Shown: positions 46,106 through 56,127 of the stretch, piece by piece
Numbering within the stretch: the first letter of the stretch is position 1
Layout: each line of letters opens with the position of its first letter
Origin: Myxococcales bacterium 68-20
GTDB taxonomy: Bacteria > Myxococcota_A > Polyangia > Polyangiales > Polyangiaceae
Direction of reading: 5' to 3'
Length of the DNA: 64,000 nt
Assembly: GCA_001899635.1 (NCBI GenBank)
Contig: MKVQ01000004.1
Span: 124,001 to 188,000 of the forward strand
Program-made: the position numbers and the translations under genes
The notes under the pieces: model-generated
What the model was told of the DNA's origin: nothing
What the model saw: only the letters and a program-made list of their open reading frames with translations
The model's database searches: none

Positions 46106-48231
46106 GACGCGGGCTCGAAGACCAGCCGCACGCTCGAGCCCTTCGGCACGGCCGAGCCCGCTGGGGGAAGCTGCTTCACGAGCTTGCCGCTGCCCTCGAT
46201 GACCGGCACGAGCCCGACCGCGCCGACGGCACGGACGGCGTCGCGTGCGCCCATCCCCGCGGTGTCCGGCACCTTCACGGAGCTCGGGAGCGGAGGTCCT
46301 GCGGCCGGCGCCGGCCCGGCGACGGCGACCGGCTCCGCGGGCGCAGCGTTGCCCTCCGGCTTCTCGGGCTCGGCCGGCTTGATCGCGATCGCGACCAGAT
46401 TGGGTTCGGCGTCGCTGCCCTTCACGTTCTTGATCTTCGGCGCGGCGTTCGACGGAGGGACACCGAGGTAGCGGAGGCTCGCCTCGGCGACGCGGCGGAA
46501 CACCGGTCCCGCCAGGTCGCCTCCATAACGTCCGATCATCGGCTCGTCGAGCACGACCGCGAGGACGAGGCGCGGCTTGTCGGCAGGCACGAACCCCACG
46601 AACGACGCGGTGTATTTGTCCTCGGAGTATTTGCCGGTCGCGGGGTCGACCTTCTGCGCGGTCGAGGTCTTTCCGGCGACGCGGAAGCCCGACATCGCGG
46701 CCTCCGTTCCCGTGCCGCCCTGCTCGACGACGGCGGTGAGCATCTCGGTCACCGTCTTCGCCACCGCCTGCGGAACCGCCTCGCGCCGGACACGCGGCGT
46801 CCACTCCTTGACGATGTTGCCGCGCGAGTCGGTGACCTTGCGGATCAGGATCGGCTCGAGCATCTTCCCGCCATTGGCGATCGCCGACATCGCCGTCGCG
46901 AGCTGCACCGTGGTGACGCTGATGCCCTGACCGAAGGACGCGTTCGCGGTCTCGACCTCGTACCAGGGACGGCCCCGCGGGCGGAGGACGCCGGAGGCCT
47001 CACCGGGCAGCGGAAGCCCGGTCGGTTCGCCGAAGCCGAAGCGCCGGTACGCGCCGTAGAGACCAGGCTCACCGAGGGCGAGGCCGATCTTGAGCGAGCC
47101 GATGTTGGAGCTCTTCGCGAGGATCTGCGTGACCGTGAGCCAGTCGTTCTGGTGCGTGTCGTGGATCGTGACGTTGCCGATCGAGTAGTTGCCGTGCTCG
47201 CAGAAGATCGTATCGGTAGGCTTGAGCGATCCGGCAGCGATCGCCGCCGCCACGGTGAAGACCTTCATCACCGATCCCGGCTCGAAGCGGTCGGTCACCG
47301 CGCGACCACGTCGTGCGTCGGGCTCCGCATCGCCGTAGTCGTTCGGGTTGAAGCCGGGCACCGACACCATCGCGAGGATGTCCCCGGTCGTCGGGTCCAT
47401 CACGACGAGCGATGCGCCCTTCGTCTCGTACGTACGATAGGCGACGTCGAGCTCGCGCTCGGCCACGCGCTGGATCGCCTGATCGATCGCGAGGTGCACG
47501 TCGTGGCCTGCGAGGCTGCTCTCGTCGGTGGTCCCTTCGGAGAAGATGAGGCGGCCCGATCGATCGCGAAGGCCACGCACCTCCTCCACGCGGCCGCGGA
47601 GCTCCTCGTCGAGCGACAGCTCGAGGCCGTCCTTGCCGAACCCGTCCGGCGCGACGAAGCCGAGCACCGGTCCCGCGAGCTCGCGTCCCGGGTAGTAGCG
47701 CCGACCTTCGCCCTCGACAGCGAGGCCCCTCACCACGCCCTTGCCCGGAGCGTAGGCGCTCCCGTACTTCTTCACGTCCCCGAGGTCGCGGATCGCCTGC
47801 GCCTCCTCGGCGGTGACACGCCGTTTGAGCCAGACGAAACGACGCCGGTTCGCGAGCTTTTGGTGGACGTCCGACGGATCCATCCCGAGCGCACCCGCGA
47901 TGCGCGTCGAGAAGTCGATCAGCGCGGCGCCCTGCGCGTTCTGCCCGTCGACGCCCTTCAGCATCTCGACGACGTCGGCGCTGATGCTCGGGACCTCGAC
48001 GCTCGCCGCGAGCGCGGCGCCGTTGCGGTCGTAGATGCCGCCGCGCTTCGGCTCGATGTGGAGGCGGCGCTGGCGCTGGTTCTCCGCGGTCTCCTTCCAG
48101 GACGCCGAGTCTTCGACCTGGACGCGGTACGCGCTCGAAACGAATCCACCGAGCCCGAGCGCCATCGTTCCGCAGAGAAGGCCCATGCGGATCCGGATCC
48201 ATTTCGCGCGCGCGGGATCGAGGTTCTTCAC
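46102..48231 (-). CDS. ftsI: Septal penicillin-binding protein (FtsI/PBP3-type) with PASTA domain
   Basis: This transpeptidase crosslinks septal peptidoglycan with FtsW. The 709-residue protein has a short cytoplasmic tail, one membrane helix (about 15-33), a dimerisation domain (RGGIYDRNGAALA, about 63-76) and a transpeptidase domain with SVMK (Ser320, Lys323) and SSN (376-378). The third motif reads K523-T-S-T instead of the usual KTG. After a Pro/Ala-rich spacer a single PASTA domain occupies about 645-708. It overlaps ftsL and murE by 4 bases each. The SEDS partner FtsW lies in the distal cluster. Confidence 0.95.
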   Translation of the reverse strand: MKNLDPARAKWIRIRMGLLCGTMALGLGGFVSSAYRVQVEDSASWKETAENQRQRRLHIEPKRGGIYDRNGAALAASVEVPSISADVVEMLKGVDGQNAQGAALIDFSTRIAGALGMDPSDVHQKLANRRRFVWLKRRVTAEEAQAIRDLGDVKKYGSAYAPGKGVVRGLAVEGEGRRYYPGRELAGPVLGFVAPDGFGKDGLELSLDEELRGRVEEVRGLRDRSGRLIFSEGTTDESSLAGHDVHLAIDQAIQRVAERELDVAYRTYETKGASLVVMDPTTGDILAMVSVPGFNPNDYGDAEPDARRGRAVTDRFEPGSVMKVFTVAAAIAAGSLKPTDTIFCEHGNYSIGNVTIHDTHQNDWLTVTQILAKSSNIGSLKIGLALGEPGLYGAYRRFGFGEPTGLPLPGEASGVLRPRGRPWYEVETANASFGQGISVTTVQLATAMSAIANGGKMLEPILIRKVTDSRGNIVKEWTPRVRREAVPQAVAKTVTEMLTAVVEQGGTGTEAAMSGFRVAGKTSTAQKVDPATGKYSEDKYTASFVGFVPADKPRLVLAVVLDEPMIGRYGGDLAGPVFRRVAEASLRYLGVPPSNAAPKIKNVKGSDAEPNLVAIAIKPAEPEKPEGNAAPAEPVAVAGPAPAAGPPLPSSVKVPDTAGMGARDAVRAVGAVGLVPVIEGSGKLVKQLPPAGSAVPKGSSVRLVFEPAS

Positions 48232-48575
48232 GGATCGGCCTTCGCTTGCGGGCCCTCCTCGGGAGTCGCCTTGCTCGCGGGCAACGCTGCCTGCGCACGG
48301 ATCGGGACGATGCGGTCGGGCCCGGGCGGCTCCATGCCGAGGAGCGTGCGCGCGACGATCTCGACGCGCTGAGGGGTCTTGTAGCTCGCGGCTTCGAGCT
48401 CGTGCACGCGCTTCACCTCGCGGAGACGCGCCTGTTCCTGACGAGCCTTACCGAGCTCGTAGCCGAGTGCCACCGTGCGCCCGCGCATCGCCAGGTGCAC
48501 CACGAACGCGAGCCCGCAGGCGACGACGGCCAGCGTCCAGTGGATGAGAAACACCCGCGCGCGCTTCAGCGTCAT
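48228..48575 (-). CDS. ftsL: Cell division protein FtsL
   Basis: The 115-residue bitopic protein has a short basic N-terminus, one membrane helix (about 10-30), and a coiled-coil-like stretch (ELGKARQEQARLREVKRVHELE, cited by position about 40-62), then a divergent tail. Size, topology and location between rsmH and ftsI mark it as FtsL, which recruits FtsI with FtsB. Sequence conservation of FtsL is always weak, so the assignment rests mainly on context. It overlaps both neighbours by 4 bases. Confidence 0.85.
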   Translation of the reverse strand: MTLKRARVFLIHWTLAVVACGLAFVVHLAMRGRTVALGYELGKARQEQARLREVKRVHELEAASYKTPQRVEIVARTLLGMEPPGPDRIVPIRAQAALPASKATPEEGPQAKADP

Positions 48576-49588
48576 CGATCCTTCGCCTTCCGACGCGGCA
48601 TCGCCGTCTCGGGGGTGGTCGCGATGCGGCGCGCCGCGCGGAGCTTCGCGCTGCGAGCACGCGGGTTGGCCGCGCCCTCCTCTTCCGAGGCGACAACGGG
48701 CTTCTTCGTCAGCGGCGCCCAGATCTCCCGGTCGTGGAAGGCGCGCTTCACGAGGCGGTCCTCGAGGGAGTGGAAGCTGAGGATGGCGACGCGCCCGTCG
48801 ACCCGGATGATGTCGGGGAGCGCGCCGAGCAGCGCCTCGAGTTGCTCGAGCTCGCCGTTGACCGCGATGCGGAGGGCCTGGAACGTGCGGGTGGCCGGAT
48901 CGACGCCGCCGACGCGTACCGGACCGACGGCGCGCACGATCGCCCGACGGAGATCGAGCGTCGTCGCGAGCTGTCCTTCTGCCAGCGCGCGCTTCACGCT
49001 GCGAGCGATGCGCCGCGAGCGCTTCTCCTCGCCGTAGTGGAAGATGATGTCCGCCAGCTCGTCGTCGGAGAGCCGCTCCACGAGCTCGAGCGCCGTCTCG
49101 CCACTGGAGCGGTCCATCCGCATGTCGATCGGCCCCTCGCGGCGGAAGCTCATTCCGCGCGCCGCCTCGTCGAGCTGCGGAGAGCTCACGCCGAGGTCCG
49201 CGCAGAGGCCGTCGACCTGGGTGAGCCCGGCAGACGCGAGCGCCGCGACGACCTCGCCGAACGGCGTCTTGACGAAGGTCACACGATCGCCGAAGCGAGC
49301 GAGCCGCTCCTTGGCGGCCGCGAGCGCGATCTCGTCACGATCGAGCGCGATCACCCGGGCTTCCGGATGAGCCTCGAGGATCCCTTCGGTGTGACCGCCG
49401 CCCCCCACCGTCGCGTCGACGTAGACGCCGGCGGAAGGCGCAAGCGCGTTCACCACCGGCGCGCGCATCACGGTCTCGTGGACGAAGGCAGGCACGTCAG
49501 TCTCCTCTCCGGTCTCTTCGCTCCACACCCATTCTGCGGACGATTCAGCCGCAAGTCCCGGGAGGGCGAGCTGCGCCTGACCGCTCAT
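48572..49588 (-). CDS. rsmH: 16S rRNA (cytosine(1402)-N(4))-methyltransferase
   Basis: RsmH (MraW) methylates C1402 of 16S rRNA. The 338-residue enzyme carries the SAM-binding loop DATVGGGGHTEGIL (about 58-71), ADLGVSSPQLD, and the C-terminal FHSLEDRLVKR motif of the family. The first roughly 35 residues precede the usual start (HETVM...) and look like an unusual extension. It overlaps mraZ and ftsL by 4 bases (ATGA both sides), giving fully coupled translation. Confidence 0.96.
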   Translation of the reverse strand: MSGQAQLALPGLAAESSAEWVWSEETGEETDVPAFVHETVMRAPVVNALAPSAGVYVDATVGGGGHTEGILEAHPEARVIALDRDEIALAAAKERLARFGDRVTFVKTPFGEVVAALASAGLTQVDGLCADLGVSSPQLDEAARGMSFRREGPIDMRMDRSSGETALELVERLSDDELADIIFHYGEEKRSRRIARSVKRALAEGQLATTLDLRRAIVRAVGPVRVGGVDPATRTFQALRIAVNGELEQLEALLGALPDIIRVDGRVAILSFHSLEDRLVKRAFHDREIWAPLTKKPVVASEEEGAANPRARSAKLRAARRIATTPETAMPRRKAKDR

Positions 49589-50028
49589 AGGCCGAGCTCC
49601 GCCAGGCGGGCGCCGATCTGCTCGCGATCGTCATCCGTCGCCTCGAAGTAAGTCTTCCACTGCTGGGCATCCCAGAGCTCGGCGTACTTGCCGCTGCCGG
49701 CCCAGAGGACGTCCTTCTTCAGCCCCGCGTAGTCACGGAGCGTGGGCGGAATGAGGATACGCCCCGAGTCGTCGACGTCACACTCGACCGCGCCGGAAAC
49801 GTAGATGCGCTTCAGCTTCTGAACGGCGCGATCGAACTGGGGCAACTTCGCGAGCTTCTCCTCGAACGCGTTCCACTCCGGAACGGTGTACGCGACGAGG
49901 CACGGGTCGAGCGCGTTCGTGAGGATGATGCGCCGCTCGCCGATCGACGAGAGCACGTCGCGATAGCGCGCGGGGAGGCTCGTCCGCCCCTTCGCGTCGA
50001 TCGTGTGCTCGTAGCGACCGCGGAACAT
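49585..50028 (-). CDS. mraZ: Transcriptional regulator MraZ
   Basis: MraZ is a DNA-binding AbrB-like protein that represses its own dcw operon. The 147-residue protein has two duplicated MraZ/SpoVT-AbrB domains: FRGRYEHTIDAKGRTSLPARYRD (cited by position about 2-24) and AVECDVDDSGRILIPPTLRDYAGL (about 80-103). It is the first gene of the proximal dcw half, preceded by a promoter and three MraZ-box-like repeats. Confidence 0.96.
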   Translation of the reverse strand: MFRGRYEHTIDAKGRTSLPARYRDVLSSIGERRIILTNALDPCLVAYTVPEWNAFEEKLAKLPQFDRAVQKLKRIYVSGAVECDVDDSGRILIPPTLRDYAGLKKDVLWAGSGKYAELWDAQQWKTYFEATDDDREQIGARLAELGL

Positions 50029-50084
50029 CGACGACGCGCCCTCGAACTAAGAGGGGAAGCCCTCGGGCGGTCATGCCGTCCCTT

Positions 50085-50109
50085 GGCACTTCCCGCCACT
50101 TCCTCCCAC
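50085..50109 (-). promoter_or_regulatory. MraZ boxes upstream of mraZ
   Basis: On the minus strand three direct units TGGGA, TGGCG and TGCCA occur with a 10-base period. MraZ is known to bind TGGGN repeats with this spacing upstream of its own gene. The array begins 57 bases before the mraZ start and just downstream of the predicted promoter, which fits repression. Confidence 0.7.
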
Positions 50110-50120
50110 GTACAAGCCGC

Positions 50121-50149
50121 AAGGTATTTAGAACGCCCTCAGGAGTCAA
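50121..50149 (-). promoter_or_regulatory. Sigma-70-type promoter of mraZ
   Basis: TTGACT at 50149-50144 and TACCTT at 50126-50121 are separated by 17 bases on the minus strand. The predicted transcription start is near 50114, directly ahead of the MraZ boxes. This promoter would drive mraZ to murF. Confidence 0.65.
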
Positions 50150-50229
50150 ACATTTGTCGGCCTTTAGAGACCTCCGGAAACGTCGAAAACCTCAAGGCGA
50201 TCGCTCGCGTGGATGTTCCAGGCGCAAGC

Positions 50230-50412
50230 CCACAGCTTTTCCACCGACCGATGGGCAACGGCAACTATTTGGGGGTGATGGCCCCCTCGCGAGAGGCATT
50301 CGCGCGGCAAGAAAACCACAGGTTTTCCACAGCTCGTGATGCGCGCATACCGCAGACCCGCGACTGGATCACAGGTTCTCCACAGGCCTGGACACCCCAC
50401 AGGTTTTCCACA
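50230..50412 (+). promoter_or_regulatory. Cluster of four DnaA-box-like motifs (candidate origin or DnaA-controlled region)
   Basis: Four related 16-base motifs lie at 50230-50245, 50316-50331, 50369-50384 and 50397-50412. Two are identical (CCACAGGTTTTCCACA). They contain TTTTCCACA, which fits the relaxed DnaA box TTWTNCACA; the other two each differ by one base (TTTTCCACC, TTCTCCACA). All face the same way. A 7-bp inverted repeat (GAAAACC-ACA-GGTTTTC, 50311-50327) overlaps the second copy. The stretch 50119-50170 is more AT-rich than its surroundings. No dnaA or dnaN is present. Confidence 0.5.
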
Positions 50413-50673
50413 AGCCGTCGAGCGACCGAGGTGTTTTGCCGCCCCGCGGGCGAACCCGAGGAAGCGGGCCCCCCTCGCGGCCTCGCGCCGTGGCCCTCAC
50501 CGGCCCCGAGTCGACTCAGTCCCGAGTCTCGGAGACGGGCATCGAGTGTCGAGCGATCGAGTCGTCGGCGATCGCGTTCGAGACCGAGGACGTGTCGTCG
50601 GACGGCCCCTTCGGGTCGACGACGCCGGTGAGCTTCACGATCCGTACGCGCCGATGACCGAAGACGTCTTCCG

Positions 50674-51906
50674 TCAGGGGCCTCGCTTCACGACGGAGAG
50701 CGTCTCGGCCACGGCGCGCATCTCGTCGAGGACCTTCGCCTGGCGCGTCGCCCTGACGAGGACCTCGGCCGTCTTCCGGTTCTCCTTCGGATCGAGCGTC
50801 TCGGCCGCGAAGAAGAACCCGCCCTTCGGCGACGTCTTGCCACGCCACTCCATCGGTCGCCCAAGGAGCTTTCCGGCCACCGTCGCATCGGCCCCTTCGG
50901 GGACCTTCTTCTCCGTGGCATCGGAGACCGAGACGCTGATGCTCCCGGCGTAGAGCGAGAGCGGCCGGAGCTTGTAGAGGCGCGCGCCGGTCCCGAATGG
51001 AACCGAGACGTAGTCCGCAGGCACGGTGACGGCGAGCTCCGTCTCCGGAGGCACGTCGGCGATCTTGCGCTTGCCCGCGGCGCGTTCGAGCTTTCGTGGC
51101 CCCGGCGCGATCGTCGCCGCGATGCGCTCTGCGAGGCGGGTGCAGCCCACGAGATCGGAGCCCGTCGCGTTCCGGACCGTCTCGCCACGCACGTAGAAGC
51201 CGACCGACTCGAGCGTGCCGTCCTCTTGTGCGAGGAGCAGCGCGAGCACGAGCGCGGTGTCCTTTCCCGGCGGCGCGTTCGGATGCGGAGGACGCGCCGC
51301 ATACGCACGCAGCTTCGTCGGGCCCGTCCCGAGCTCCACCGGCACGACGTCGAGCGGCTCCTCGCTCGGGAACGTCGCCTTCAGGAACTTCGGCGCCTCC
51401 ACGTCGAGCGACCCGGGCTTTGCCTTCGCGTCGGCCTCCGGCTCGTACAGATCCGGATCGAGCTGGAACGTCTCGCGGGCGACGATCGCGAGCGAGACAT
51501 CGGAGCCTTCCTTCTTGGAGGGCGACTCGACGATGACGCGCGACTCCTCCTCGATCGCGGGCGCCTCGGGCAGCGCCGCAGGGACCTTGGCCCCAGACGG
51601 CGGACGGACGAGCAAGCGACCTCCGAGCAGCTCGCTCATCTCCGCATCGGAGGCAGGCCTCGGAAGCTTTCCGCACTTCGCTGCGCCCGCCTTGCCGATC
51701 ACGAGCGGCTTCGCCGGTGCGCGGACACCGGGCTCGGCGCGACGATCGCGGAGCACGTTCGGAGAGAGGTCGGCCGGCACCGCGGCCTCGGGCTCCGGCG
51801 ACGGGGCGGCAGGCCCTTTGGCGACCGGCTTGGGCGCGCCTCCACAGGCGCACACGAGGACGAAGGCGAGAGCGGTCAGCGTGGGGCGAAGGTACGACAG
51901 CGACAT
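50674..51906 (-). CDS. Lipoprotein of unknown function
   Basis: The 410-residue secreted protein has a lipobox (LVCACGGAP, Cys about 21) and a Pro/Ala-rich linker, followed by a mostly strand-rich chain without recognised family motifs. Segments such as FLKATFPSEEPLDVVPVEL and LERAAGKRKIADVPPETEL look globular. It stands alone between the mraZ-upstream interval and the frameshifted gene. Function is not inferred. Confidence 0.72.
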   Translation of the reverse strand: MSLSYLRPTLTALAFVLVCACGGAPKPVAKGPAAPSPEPEAAVPADLSPNVLRDRRAEPGVRAPAKPLVIGKAGAAKCGKLPRPASDAEMSELLGGRLLVRPPSGAKVPAALPEAPAIEEESRVIVESPSKKEGSDVSLAIVARETFQLDPDLYEPEADAKAKPGSLDVEAPKFLKATFPSEEPLDVVPVELGTGPTKLRAYAARPPHPNAPPGKDTALVLALLLAQEDGTLESVGFYVRGETVRNATGSDLVGCTRLAERIAATIAPGPRKLERAAGKRKIADVPPETELAVTVPADYVSVPFGTGARLYKLRPLSLYAGSISVSVSDATEKKVPEGADATVAGKLLGRPMEWRGKTSPKGGFFFAAETLDPKENRKTAEVLVRATRQAKVLDEMRAVAETLSVVKRGP

Positions 51907-52035
51907 CGGCTATCGAGATCTACGCCCGGTGACGGAGTTGTCATCCAGCATCGACCGACAAAGCTCGACCGAAGCTGGCTGACGCTCGCGTACGATGCCG
52001 GAAGGTCCACGCGATGATCGTTTCGAATCGGGACC

Positions 52036-52369
52036 ATGTTCATGGGGGAGGTCGATGCCGTCGGCCCTCACTCCATCAAGACGAAGTTCTTCGCCCTCGG
52101 CGTGCCGCTGGTCCCGCTGTGCTCGATGTTCTTCACCGGGGCCAGCAGCGGCCGTCCCGATCGCGCTCAACGGCAAGAGCGTCCTCGCGGCTTACGTTCG
52201 GCTCCGGCTCGGCCTCGCCGCGGTCCTCTCCGCCATCTTCGCATTCCGGAGCGCCTGCGATCGACGAGACGACATGGGAGACGTCTACGCCTACGCCCGT
52301 CATGCGAGCGTGAACGATCGCGCATGGAAAGGAGCGCTCGAGCCGCTCTGGAAGAAGGTCGCTGGTTGA
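52036..52369 (+). pseudogene. Small membrane protein gene split by a frameshift
   Basis: The frame from ATG 52036 reads SIKTKFFALGVPLVPLCSMFF. A second frame then continues as AAAVPIALNGKSVLAAYVRLRL, with a membrane helix (LGLAAVLSAIFAF), to a stop at 52369. Together these make one plausible small membrane protein. The switch falls near 52147, in a G/C-rich run (about +1 base). The protein resembles small IKTKFF-type membrane proteins I have seen, but I cannot name a family. A sequencing error is as likely as a true mutation. Confidence 0.5.
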
Positions 52370-52838
52370 CGTCGCGGCTTCCGTCCGCACGCCGGCCCGA
52401 CGAGCTGGAGCGGTGCGGCCGGGACCGAAATAGCGCGATATCGCGACGCTCGCGCTCGCATCCAGCCGAAGAGGACATACGGATGATGCATGCCATCTCG
52501 CCCTCCGGATTCGGACGGCGAGCGAGGATCCGGTGACGACGACAGCGCTGTCGTCTGCCGAGTCCCGCTTGCCATGACCGTCGCACTCGAGGTCGTCGCC
52601 GCGCTCCGCGCGCGTAGACGAGACGCTCAGCGCGCTCCCCACGAAGGCGATGATGCGGCAACGTCGACGGCCCGATCGGACACCGATGACGCGTCGACGG
52701 CCTAGTATCGACGAGGCGACTCCGGGCGCCTCTCACTTCGGTGCGCGGGGAGTCTCCGAGTCGGGCTCCACGCACGCCGAGAGGTCGAAGAGAATCGGCA
52801 TCGTCGCCCGACCCGGTCGCGACGTCGGGCGAGGGACC
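52370..52838. other. Non-coding interval after uvrB
   Basis: No supported gene lies here. The open frames are short and GC-driven. The only feature is the hairpin at 52804-52832 immediately past uvrB. Confidence 0.6.
52804..52832 (-). terminator. Hairpin downstream of uvrB
   Basis: A perfect 9-bp stem (TCGCCCGAC / GTCGGGCGA) with an 11-base loop begins 7 bases beyond the uvrB stop. The minus-strand sequence after it is only mildly pyrimidine-rich, so it is a probable terminator. Confidence 0.55.
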
Positions 52839-55037
<2,199 letters not shown>

Positions 55038-55396
55038 GGCGCGAATCGAGCCGGTGACCGTAGCTTCCCTTCATGACGGACCGCAAGCGGGAGCGCCTCT
55101 AGCGGAGACCACCTAGGACGAAAGATGGCAGGCATTTGTCAGGAGATCCGCGTGAGGCTCGACCAGGCGTGACACCGATCTCGGGGCTTCGATCTCGGCC
55201 CTTCGATCTTTGGCCTTCGATGAGAGCGACGACGCGCCCTCGTCGAGATCGCACGGCTCGGGTCCCATGGATGTGCGGATGTGCGTGGCCGCGCGCCGAC
55301 CTCGGGGGCCGGGTGCGCTCGAGCTTCCTTTCGAGCCGCGTGCCCGGAACGCGCCTTGCGACCCGCGTGGAGAAGGAACCAGTCAGGAGGCTCCTC
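55038..55396. other. Divergent intergenic region of uvrB and DUF2231 gene
   Basis: These 359 bases contain the promoters of both divergent genes. A triplicated 14-base unit (CTTCGATCT...) occurs at 55187-55228, the third copy degenerate. No LexA-type SOS box was recognised. Confidence 0.55.
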
Positions 55397-55978
55397 ATGG
55401 CGATGCGGCTGTCCGAGATGCACCCGGCGCTCGTCCATTTTCCGCTCACGCTTCTTCCGGTGGCGGTGGGAACGGACACGATCGGCGCGATCACTCGAAA
55501 CCGAAGGCTCTACGAGGTCGGAAGGTGGAGCATCGTCGGTGCTGCGGTGGCCACCGCGGTTGCCGGGCTCTTCGGTTTGATCGCGCAGGAGGCGATCGAC
55601 GTCGACGACGACGGGCGAAACATCCTGAAGACACATCGCTCCCTCAATCTCGGCCTCTTCGGCGCGCTGACGGCGATGTCGCTCATCCGGACGAGGCAGA
55701 GAGAGCCGCGGATCTGCTACCTGATCGCCGGGCTCGGCGCCTTCACGGTGGCGATCTTCTCGGCGTACCTCGGCGGGAGGCTCGTCTACGATCATGGCGC
55801 AGGCGTCGTGCGAACGCGCGGGCTCGGCGTCAGCGACGAGGAGCTCACGCTTCGCAACACCGTTCACGCGGCAAGTCAGGCCGCGAGGGACCTCGGCCGT
55901 GGCGTGAAGCACACCGCGCAGGACCTGAGGAAGGGCGACATCGTGCCCACGCTGATGACGACCCGCCGGACCACCTAG
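55397..55978 (+). CDS. DUF2231 membrane protein
   Basis: The 193-residue membrane protein has the family's opening MHPALVHFPLTLLPVAVG (histidines and membrane helix 1) and three further helices to about 130, then a cytoplasmic or periplasmic helical tail. AGGAGG (55385-55390) supports ATG 55397; the longer frame upstream lacks a domain. DUF2231 proteins are small membrane proteins of unsettled function, sometimes linked to metal or haem handling because of the conserved histidines. It is divergent from uvrB. Confidence 0.82.
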   Translation: MAMRLSEMHPALVHFPLTLLPVAVGTDTIGAITRNRRLYEVGRWSIVGAAVATAVAGLFGLIAQEAIDVDDDGRNILKTHRSLNLGLFGALTAMSLIRTRQREPRICYLIAGLGAFTVAIFSAYLGGRLVYDHGAGVVRTRGLGVSDEELTLRNTVHAASQAARDLGRGVKHTAQDLRKGDIVPTLMTTRRTT

Positions 55979-56127
55979 CCCGCGTGCTCCTCTGCGGCCC
56001 GAGACCGTCCGCTGCAACCACTCGAGCTGCGCGCCGCCGCACCGGCCGTCGGCAATAGGGCGGCTGTGAGATCGGCGAGGAGCTTCCGCGGCGGTCGAAT
56101 CGAGCCGATGCGCTAAGCTAAGTCGAC

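Larger units (their letters stand above)
50029..50673. other. Long non-coding interval upstream of mraZ
   Basis: No convincing gene is seen in 645 bases. It contains the MraZ boxes, the mraZ promoter and the DnaA-box-like cluster annotated separately. The remainder, 50413-50673, shows no recognised element. Confidence 0.7.

Noticed and set aside
46106-46804. In-frame upstream extension of murE to a 783-residue protein
   Set aside because: It runs through ftsI coding sequence and would break the coupled ATGA start; MurE has normal length from 46105.
52490-52705. A 71-codon plus-strand frame after the frameshifted gene
   Set aside because: Low-complexity Asp/Arg composition without ribosome site; likely chance in GC-rich DNA.
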